A program made the translations under genes and the position numbers. Positions 58,026 to 64,000 of a stretch of 64,000 nucleotides of DNA are shown one piece after another (the first letter of the stretch is position 1; every line of letters starts with the position of its first letter). Source of the stretch: Bacillus_BD sp963787345 (GTDB lineage Bacteria > Bacillota > Bacilli > Bacillales > Cytobacillaceae); contig CAWBCW010000026.1 in the NCBI GenBank assembly GCA_963787345.1, positions 1 through 64,000 of the forward strand, given 5' to 3'. Under the pieces are notes generated by a model. That model was not told the DNA's origin. It did no database searches and saw only the letters and a list, made by a program, of their open reading frames with translations.

Positions 58026-58067
58026 AAAAAAAAAAAGAAACCAGTAGTTCTAACTATACTGGTTCCA
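58026..58067 (-). terminator. bofA terminator
   Basis: AACCAGTA and TACTGGTT arms, followed by a T run on the minus strand. It separates bofA from the rRNA promoters. Confidence 0.75.
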
Positions 58068-58332
58068 TCAAATGATATACATTTCAATTGCTACTAGTGC
58101 TAATACACCTGGTATCCCTAATAATCCGGATACAGCAGAAGTAATTAAATTTATCGGAACATGAATCCCAAATTGGTTTCCAATGATATTAAGAAAAAAC
58201 AAAAACAAGGCACCAATTACTAATTTAACTACTCCCTGACTAATAAAACGCAGAGGTTTAGATGGACTTCCAACAAAAAGTAACAGTAAAATAATGAATC
58301 CTAAGATAGCAACTACTATAAATTGGCTCCAA
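58068..58332 (-). pseudogene. bofA: bofA with an N-terminal frameshift
   Basis: BofA is a membrane protein that holds back SpoIVFB processing of pro-sigma-K. Most of the family sequence is present in one frame (FIVVAILGFIILLLLFVGSPSKPLRF through HVPINLITSAVSGLLGIPG), with two to three membrane helices. The start codon, TTG at 58330-58332 with GGGAG 7 nt upstream, gives MEPI, identical to my recollection of the B. subtilis start, but in a different frame. The break is in the short T tract at 58320-58323; two more Ts would restore it. No other in-frame start exists nearby except a GTG at 58412 without a ribosome site. Real mutation and sequence error are both possible. Confidence 0.75.
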
Positions 58333-58439
58333 TAATAATCTCCCTTTCTGGCATTTGTACTATTATTATGAAGAGCCTGTACAAAAAAGACCTGAAAGAA
58401 ATCACTTTTCACAAGAGCACTTATAAGATGAGAATATCT

Positions 58440-58680
58440 TTACAATGTTAATCGTGAAAATAAGAGTATACCGAAATTTGTCCGCTTTTTTGCTTCACGT
58501 AGTAGGAAAAAGTATTTTGCTTTGGCTATTTCTGTTTGTATTTCCATTTCTCCTGAGGGATCAATGCTTTTTTCAAATAATCCACTTTGACGATCCCAGT
58601 TCTCTCTTAGAGTGATTCAATTGTTCTACAAGTTGCTTATCAAACTCTCCTCGTAGCGAGGTTTTTCGTCGAAAAAACAT
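58440..58680 (-). pseudogene. yaaL: yaaL with a frameshift
   Basis: A small protein of the DUF2508 family, function unknown, between recR and bofA as in B. subtilis. From the ATG at 58680 (GGGGG 8 nt upstream) the first frame reads MFFRRKTSLRGEFDKQLVEQ and continues to about residue 26; the rest (NWDRQSGLFEKSIDPSGEM, IAKAKYFFLLREAKKR) is in another frame and ends at 58440-58442. The shift lies in the AG-repeat at about 58600-58608, as if one AG were lost. The whole span is 241 bp, not a multiple of three. Confidence 0.75.
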
Positions 58681-58696
58681 GTCTCAATCCCCCGTA

Positions 58697-59293
58697 CTAT
58701 ACTTCTCTTCTTCCTTCTATTGCCTTTGATAAAGTAACCTCATCTGCATATTCTAAATCTCCACCTACAGGCAATCCATGAGCAATTCTCGTGGTTCTAA
58801 TTCCCGATGGCTTTATTAACCTCGAAATATACATAGCAGTTGCTTCGCCCTCAATATTAGGGTTTGTAGCTAAAATAACTTCTTGGACTGTATCATCATG
58901 TAATCTTTTCAATAACGATGGAATATTAATATCCTCTGGGCCAATTCCATCCATAGGAGAAATTGCACCATTTAAAACATGATAGAGACCATGGAATTCC
59001 TTCATTTTTTCCATAGCAATTACATCCTTTGGATCTTGAACAACACAAATCACACTGCGATTCCTACTTTGATCTTCACAAATATAACAAGGATCTTGAT
59101 CTGTAATATGGCCACAAACGGAACAATAGGTTAAATTCCGTTTTGCATTTACAAGTGCCTTTGCAAAGTCTAAAACGGTTTCTTCCTTCATATTTATGAC
59201 AAAAAAAGCCAGACGAGCAGCCGTTTTCGGGCCGATACCTGGCAATTTCATAAAACTATCAATCAGTTTCGATATTGGTTCAGGATAATGCAT
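58697..59293 (-). CDS. recR: Recombination mediator RecR
   Basis: Loads RecA with RecO and RecF at gaps. The 198-residue product has the N-terminal helix-hairpin-helix (KLPGIGPKTAARLAFF, about 17-32), a C4 zinc finger (YCSVCGHITDQDPCYIC, about 57-73), a Toprim domain (ICVVQDPKDVIAME) and a C-terminal Walker-B-like segment. It is intact although neighbours yaaL and dnaX are frameshifted. It follows yaaK by 6 bp. Confidence 0.97.
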   Translation of the reverse strand: MHYPEPISKLIDSFMKLPGIGPKTAARLAFFVINMKEETVLDFAKALVNAKRNLTYCSVCGHITDQDPCYICEDQSRNRSVICVVQDPKDVIAMEKMKEFHGLYHVLNGAISPMDGIGPEDINIPSLLKRLHDDTVQEVILATNPNIEGEATAMYISRLIKPSGIRTTRIAHGLPVGGDLEYADEVTLSKAIEGRREV

Positions 59294-59299
59294 TTCTTA

Positions 59300-59656
59300 T
59301 TACCTACTTTCTAGAACATTCCCGGTAAGATTCATTCCTTTCGTGAATTGCCCCATAGTTTGATTTGTTAATTCATCAGTCTTTTTCAAGGCATCATTTG
59401 TTGCAGCAAGGACTAAATCTTGAAGCATCTCAATATCTTCAGGATCAACAACTTCTTCCTTAATAATGACATCAACTACTTCCTTATGTCCCGTAACAAC
59501 AACCGTTACCATACCACCGCCAGCAGTACCTTCAATCTTTTGTTCACCTAGATCTACTTGCGCTTTTTCCATATCCTTTTGCATTTTTTGCATTTGCTTC
59601 ATCATTTTCTGCATGTTTCCCATGCCACCCATATTACCCATTCCACCACGTGCCAT
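59300..59656 (-). CDS. yaaK: YbaB/EbfC-family nucleoid-associated protein YaaK
   Basis: A 118-residue DNA-binding protein of the YbaB/EbfC family, always next to dnaX and recR. The N-terminus is Gly/Met-rich (MGNMGGMGNMQKMMKQMQKMQKDM), the family core GTAGGGMVTV and EVVDPEDIEMLQDLVLAA is conserved, and it ends with MGQFTKGMNL. GGAGG precedes the ATG. It may bridge DNA near replication forks. Confidence 0.94.
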   Translation of the reverse strand: MARGGMGNMGGMGNMQKMMKQMQKMQKDMEKAQVDLGEQKIEGTAGGGMVTVVVTGHKEVVDVIIKEEVVDPEDIEMLQDLVLAATNDALKKTDELTNQTMGQFTKGMNLTGNVLESR

Positions 59657-59769
59657 ATTTAAATAACCTCCGTAATTATTATCTTTACACTATAACTTTA
59701 TATATTCTTTTAAAAATGATATTGTCCTTCTTAATTTACCATAACCAATTATACCTTTACATGAAACCA

Positions 59770-61461
59770 CTATTCATTAATTTCAATTAAATCATCGCCA
59801 ACTAATTTCCTTGCTTCAGCGATAATTGGATCTTCTTCCGTTTCCCCTACTTCACTCGCCTCATTATGATTTCGTTGATTGTTAAGAAATCCCTCTCTAA
59901 TGTCGAGCCATTGTTCTTCAGGTACACCTACAATATTGAGTGATGTCCAATAAAGTAGATAAAATTGAAGAAACGGTATCAATGAAATTAATATTTTCCA
60001 TTGCCATTTGACAGTGAATTTCATATTTAAACTTGATGACTAGGGCTTGACTTGAAGCTGCTGCAGGTTCTGCTTCTTTTAACAGAGCTGCTTGTGAACT
60101 CATATGTTGAGTGTTAAGTTGCTCAATCATATCTGCCCAGTGCCTTTTAATATTAGTAAAATCTTGTTTAGTTGCATGCTTTAGAATTTCATTGATTTTG
60201 CCTGTCGGAGCCTGGAAACACTTTTGATGTGCGGCGTGGTCTTTGTGGTGCAGCAGCTTGTTCTTCCTCTTTTACAGCAACTCCATTTTCTTTAATTGTT
60301 TTACTTCTTTTTCCAGTTGATTGATTTTCTTTATTAATCCATTGATATCAGCACGTTGTGAATGTGTTTGAGGTGATGATTCAAGATGACATAGTTTTAC
60401 TATTGCTACTTCTAACAATACTTTTGGGTGGTTCGTCCAGCGCATTTCTTGCTGTGTTTTATTCAACTCCGTAATTAGTTGATAAATTTCCTCTTGTTAA
60501 TATCTGAAGCAAGCGATTTAAATTCATCATCAAGCATGGCACACTCTAACGATTCTTCTAAATTTGGTGCAGACTTATACAATAACATATCCCGGTAAAA
60601 AAAAATGAAATCCTCAATAAATCTCGATGGATCTTTCCCTTGAAATAAAAGCTCTGTTAAAGAATCAAGGCCCTTTACTACATCATGACTTCTAATGGCC
60701 ACAGCAAGATTTAGCAAAAACATTTGTGAGACAGCGCCAGTAACCGTAAGCGCATCATCAATAGACACCTTTTCACTACCAAATGAGATGGCTTGATCGA
60801 GTAGACTTAATGCATCACGCATCCCACCATCAGCTGCTCTTGCAATAATTTGAAGAGCATTTTCCTCATATTCAACCCCAGTTTCCTTGGCGATAAGTTC
60901 CATTCTTTTTACAATGGATTGTGCAGTAATTCGCTTAAAGTCAAAACGTTGACAGCGCGAAAGGATCGTAAGAGGGATCTTATGAGGCTCTGTTGTTGCC
61001 AATATAAAAATAACATGTCTTGGTGGCTCTTCCAATGTTTTCAAGAGAGCATTAAAAGCCCCAATCGACAACATATGTACTTCGTCTATAATATAAACTT
61101 TATATTTAACCGATGTAGGAGCGTACTTCACTTTATCACGAATATCACGAATTTCTTCAACCCCATTATTAGAAGCTGCATCAATTTCAATAACATCAGG
61201 AATCGAGCCATCTGTTATACCGCGGCATGCAGAACATTCATTACATGGCTCCTCTATTGGTGCCCTTTCACAGTTAACAGCTTTTGATAATATTTTAGCC
61301 GCACTTGTTTTTCCTGTTCCACGAGGGCCAGAGAACAAAAAGGCATGTGAAATTTTGTCATGAAGTAGGGCGTTTTGCAATGTTTGGGTAACGTGCTCTT
61401 GTCCTACAACGTCAATGAAACTTTGTGGACGCCATACACGATATAATGCTTGATAACTCAT
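59770..61461 (-). pseudogene. dnaX: dnaX with frameshifts in the tau-specific half
   Basis: Clamp-loader subunit gamma/tau. Residues 1-about 320 read cleanly (61461 to about 60500): GPRGTGKTSAA Walker A, zinc module CNECSACRG, IIDEVHMLS and SRCQRFDF. Beyond that the family sequence continues but jumps frame at four places: near 60494-60500, 60285-60295, 60215-60225 and 59945-59960. Pieces include LNKTQQEMRWTNHPKVLLEV, QAPTGKINEILKHATK, EPAAASSQALVIKFKYEIHC and VGVPEEQWLDIREGFL, ending EDPIIAEARKLVGDDLIEI. The full span is 564 codons, about the B. subtilis length, so the indels nearly cancel. An essential gene with four shifts argues for sequence error; the first frame alone would give a 328-residue gamma-like product. 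Confidence 0.85.
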
Positions 61462-61609
61462 TTGAACGCCCCCTCCTGCTTACTATCTTTTCATTATAAC
61501 CTATCTGTTTTCACTTTTTCAAAATGAAGATAAAATAGGCATCTATATAATTGAGTCTATATACATAAGTATACTATGGATGTGCTTGATTGCTAGCGTT
61601 TTATGGCAA

Positions 61610-61638
61610 AATAAAAATCCATCATAATTGATGGGTTT
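61610..61638 (-). terminator. SRP RNA terminator
   Basis: CCCATC and GATGGG-type arms around AATTA, then TTTTTATTTT on the minus strand, just after the SRP RNA 3' end. Confidence 0.7.
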
Positions 61639-61655
61639 GCTATCTGTAAATATAA

Positions 61656-61928
61656 CTGCCGCGCACCTTCCGTTGACTGGCGCCCATAGGCGTTACTTAA
61701 GCAGTTAGCTCGGCCCAGGCTGCCCTGCGGCACATGAGAGACACCACTTAATGCTGCTTCCTTCCGGACCTGACATGGTTCATGGGTTCCCATTGCGCAG
61801 GACCCAGGCGTCAACACCACTTACTTAAGGCAGGCCCTACAGACTACCAGCCTCGGGAAGGGATTCAGTCTCGCTAGAGCGGATTGCGAGTACAGGGCAC
61901 CGCTACCTCCCCACCTAGCACGGCAAAG
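61656..61928 (-). ncRNA. scr: Signal recognition particle RNA (scRNA)
   Basis: About 270 nt on the minus strand between tadA and dnaX, as in B. subtilis. It begins with TTTGCCGTGCTAGGTGGGG and contains the universal SRP core GTCAGGTCCGGAAGGAAGCA with GCCTGGGCCGAGC and the Alu-domain region. The 5' and 3' ends pair (GCCGTGC with GTGCGCGGC). It binds Ffh to target nascent membrane proteins. Confidence 0.95.
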
Positions 61929-62002
61929 TTGATAACTATTATTATATGCGCCATATCCGACGCAAGATTTAGTATACTAATTTTCTCTTTAAAAAGCAAT
62001 GC

Positions 62003-62530
62003 TTATCCATTGCTAATTTTTGTATGGCCTTGGAGGAGTTGCTTTTTCAACCGTTTTTCTTCCTTTTTCCGTTCTCGAATACCGCGAAAAAAGTCGGTTA
62101 ACAAACGACCACACTCTTCTGCTAATACACCTGGAACTACTTCACTCTGGTGATTAAATCGTTCATCTTGGAGAAGGTTCATGAAGGTTCCAGCGCATCC
62201 ACCTTTAGGATCATATGCACCAAATACAACTCGATCAATCCGAGATAAGATGATTGCCCCTGAACACATCGCACATGGTTCTAATGTAACATAAAGAGTT
62301 GCATTTTCAAGGCGCCAGGAGCCTGCCTTTTTACATGCCTCTTCAATGGCTAATAATTCAGCATGTGAAGTGGCACTTTGCGTCGTTTCTCGCAAATTAT
62401 GGGCCTTGGCAAGGATTTTACCATCAGAGACGATAACAGCACCTATGGGAACTTCCAATTGTGATCCTGCCTTTTTTGCTTCTTCAATGGCTTCTAACAT
62501 ATAGAACTCATCTAAATTTCCTTCTAACAT
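62003..62530 (-). CDS. tadA: tRNA-specific adenosine deaminase
   Basis: Deaminates A34 of tRNA-Arg(ACG) to inosine. The 175-residue product has the zinc deaminase motif HAELLAIEEACKK (catalytic Glu, about 58-70) and PCAMCSGAIILSR (about 91-103), with VPIGAVIVSDGK and FGAYDPKGGCAGT. The ribosome site GAAGGG is 12 nt before the first ATG, a loose spacing, but no better in-frame start is apparent. It precedes the SRP RNA gene. Confidence 0.95.
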   Translation of the reverse strand: MLEGNLDEFYMLEAIEEAKKAGSQLEVPIGAVIVSDGKILAKAHNLRETTQSATSHAELLAIEEACKKAGSWRLENATLYVTLEPCAMCSGAIILSRIDRVVFGAYDPKGGCAGTFMNLLQDERFNHQSEVVPGVLAEECGRLLTDFFRGIRERKKEEKRLKKQLLQGHTKISNG

Positions 62531-62669
62531 TTTAGGTCAGAACCCTTCTTTTTTTTCATTGAAAAGATTATATCATGATTTCCAATTTAAATCATAAATT
62601 GATATTGGCGTATTAAATTGTGCTAGACATTAATTTATTAACCAATCTATCTATTAGGGAGGGGAAAAA

Positions 62670-63953
62670 ATGCAAATCCATGTTGTAAGCCAAAACCAAA
62701 CCATAACTTCGATTGCACAGGCTTATGGAACAACTGTTACTGATTTAGTTGAAGCAAATGAGATACCAGATCCCGCTAGGCTCGTGATTGGGCAAGCTTT
62801 AGTCATTCCAATTGTCGGTAGCTTCCATTGGGTTCAACCTGGTGATAGTCTTTGGTCAATTGCTAATCGATTTCAAACAACTTTTCAAGAATTGGCCGCC
62901 ATCAACCAAATTTCTGTCTCTCAACCACTCACAATTGGATCCCGTTTATATATTCCGCCGCGTCCTAAGACTAATCGGGAATTTAATGCCTATGTGGAAC
63001 CACGGGGGACGACTGTGGCACCGGCATTGGAGGAGAGCGCGCGAGATGCTGCTCCTTATTTAACTTATTTAGCCCCATTTAGCTTTCAAGCTCTTAGAGA
63101 TGGGGCTTTAAAGGAACCATTATTAAATAATTTTCCGGCAATTGCCGAGGCCAATAATAATGTCTTAATGATGGTTATAAATAATCAGGAAAACGATCAA
63201 TTTAGTGACGAATTAGGAAGAATCTTGCTAAATGATATGACCATTCAAGATCGCTTTCTGGATAATATTGTCACGACTGCACAAAGATACGGTTTCCGAG
63301 ATATCCACTTTGATTTTGAGTTTTTACGCCCTGCTGATCGAGAAGCCTACAATCAATTTTTGAGGAAGGCAAAAACAAGATTTAATCAATATGGTTGGCT
63401 CCTTTCAACAGCCCTCGCTCCCAAAACAAGAGCCGATCAGCCTGGACTTTGGTACGAAGCCCATGATTATCGGGCTCACGGGGAGATTGTTGACTTTGTT
63501 GTAATCATGACGTATGAATGGGGATATAGCGGTGGACCGGCAATGGCTGTTTCACCAATTGGACCTGTTCGTGATGTACTAGAATATGCAATTTCAGAAA
63601 TGCCTGCTTCCAAAATTTTAATGGGACAAAACTTGTATGGGTATGATTGGACACTTCCGTTTGTACAAGGGACGATTGCACGAGCTCTTAGCCCTCAGCA
63701 AGCAATTATCTTAGCAGCAGAGAATAATGTAGCCATTCAATATGATGTTAGAGCACAGGCTCCTTTTTATAATTATACGGATGGTGAGGGAAAGCAGCAT
63801 GAGGTGTGGTTTGAAGATGCCCGCTCGATCCAGGCGAAATTTGATTTGATGAAAGAACTAGGTATACGAGGTATGAGTTATTGGAAACTAGGACTTTCAT
63901 TCCCGCAAAACTGGCTCCTTATTACAGATAACTTTAATGTTGTAAAAAGATAG
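62670..63953 (+). CDS. sleL: Spore cortex-lytic N-acetylglucosaminidase SleL/YaaH
   Basis: Spore-coat-associated glycoside hydrolase family 18 enzyme that degrades cortex fragments during germination. The 427-residue product has two N-terminal LysM domains (about 2-46 and 51-95; VQPGDSLWSIANRFQTTFQEL) and a GH18 catalytic domain with the DIHFDFEFL active-site motif (usual DxxDxDxE pattern, about 211-219). No signal peptide, as expected for a coat protein made in the mother cell. GGGAGGGG precedes the ATG. It is divergent from tadA. Confidence 0.95.
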   Translation: MQIHVVSQNQTITSIAQAYGTTVTDLVEANEIPDPARLVIGQALVIPIVGSFHWVQPGDSLWSIANRFQTTFQELAAINQISVSQPLTIGSRLYIPPRPKTNREFNAYVEPRGTTVAPALEESARDAAPYLTYLAPFSFQALRDGALKEPLLNNFPAIAEANNNVLMMVINNQENDQFSDELGRILLNDMTIQDRFLDNIVTTAQRYGFRDIHFDFEFLRPADREAYNQFLRKAKTRFNQYGWLLSTALAPKTRADQPGLWYEAHDYRAHGEIVDFVVIMTYEWGYSGGPAMAVSPIGPVRDVLEYAISEMPASKILMGQNLYGYDWTLPFVQGTIARALSPQQAIILAAENNVAIQYDVRAQAPFYNYTDGEGKQHEVWFEDARSIQAKFDLMKELGIRGMSYWKLGLSFPQNWLLITDNFNVVKR

Positions 63954-64000
63954 CTGTATTCATATTTACAAGCAAGCTTTTAAATGTTGAAAGGGGCGTA
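63954..64000. other. Short tail after sleL
   Basis: 47 bp at the window edge; no gene or terminator could be recognised. Confidence 0.4.

Noticed and set aside
60272..60466. Separate 64-residue ORF downstream of a short DnaX
   Set aside because: Its sequence is the continuation of DnaX in another frame (LNKTQQEMRWTNHP), so it is part of the frameshifted gene rather than a new gene.
60480..60510. Programmed ribosomal frameshift in dnaX, as in E. coli or Thermus
   Set aside because: No slippery A-run with stem-loop is at the break, and three further shifts follow that a single programmed event could not explain.

Overview
This 64 kb window is an origin-proximal housekeeping block from an endospore-forming, low-GC Firmicute of the Bacillus type. 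The evidence is the gene order, which follows the Bacillus subtilis yaaH-to-lysS segment almost gene for gene, plus the many sporulation genes (sleL, bofA, csfB, yabG, sspF, spoVG, fin, spoVT, yabP/Q, spoIIE) and Bacillus-type signals (Spo0A boxes, sigma-A/B/E/F/H/K promoter matches). I cannot name the species. Nearly everything lies on the minus strand, so transcription runs right to left; only sleL, csfB, a broken GH94 gene and abrB are on the plus strand.

Layout in the direction of transcription, right to left: sleL (plus strand); tadA, SRP RNA, dnaX, yaaK, recR, yaaL, bofA; a complete rRNA operon (16S-tRNA-Ile-tRNA-Ala-23S-5S); csfB (plus strand); yaaO and tmk; a plus-strand remnant of a cyclic-glucan-synthase/GH94-type gene where B. 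subtilis has yaaQ-yaaR; holB, ricT, yabA, yabB, yazA, rsmI; abrB (plus); metG, tatD, yabE, rnmV, rsmA, yabG, veg, sspF, ispE, purR, ridA, spoVG, glmU, prs, ctc, pth, fin, mfd, spoVT, yabM, yabN, rqcP, yabP, yabQ, divIC, yabR, spoIIE, yabS, yabT, tilS, hprT, ftsH, coaX, hslO, cysK, sul, folB, folK, yazB, dusB, lysS. At the left edge there is a 3' remnant of a second lysS and then the promoter of another rRNA operon whose 16S lies outside.

The genes cover DNA replication and repair (dnaX, holB, recR, mfd, yabA), tRNA and rRNA maturation (tadA, tilS, metG, lysS, rsmA, rsmI, rnmV, dusB), precursor supply (prs, hprT, purR, tmk, glmU, ispE, folate genes, coaX, cysK), cell division (divIC) and sporulation control.

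I see no CRISPR array, prophage, toxin system or obviously new multigene system. The unusual points are: (1) frameshifts confined to dnaX, yaaL and bofA within 2.2 kb; (2) a dispersed 80-220 bp repeat with three copies, each just upstream of a gene start; (3) a degraded second lysS; (4) a GH94 gene with a large internal deletion in place of yaaQ-yaaR; (5) a near-perfect parS site inside the metG terminator; (6) csfB on the opposite strand from B. subtilis; (7) a C1-C72 mismatch in tRNA-Ala; and (8) absence of pabB/pabA/pabC from the folate cluster. Many start codons here were moved downstream of the longest ORF because a clear ribosome binding site and comparison with remembered B. subtilis proteins favour the later start.
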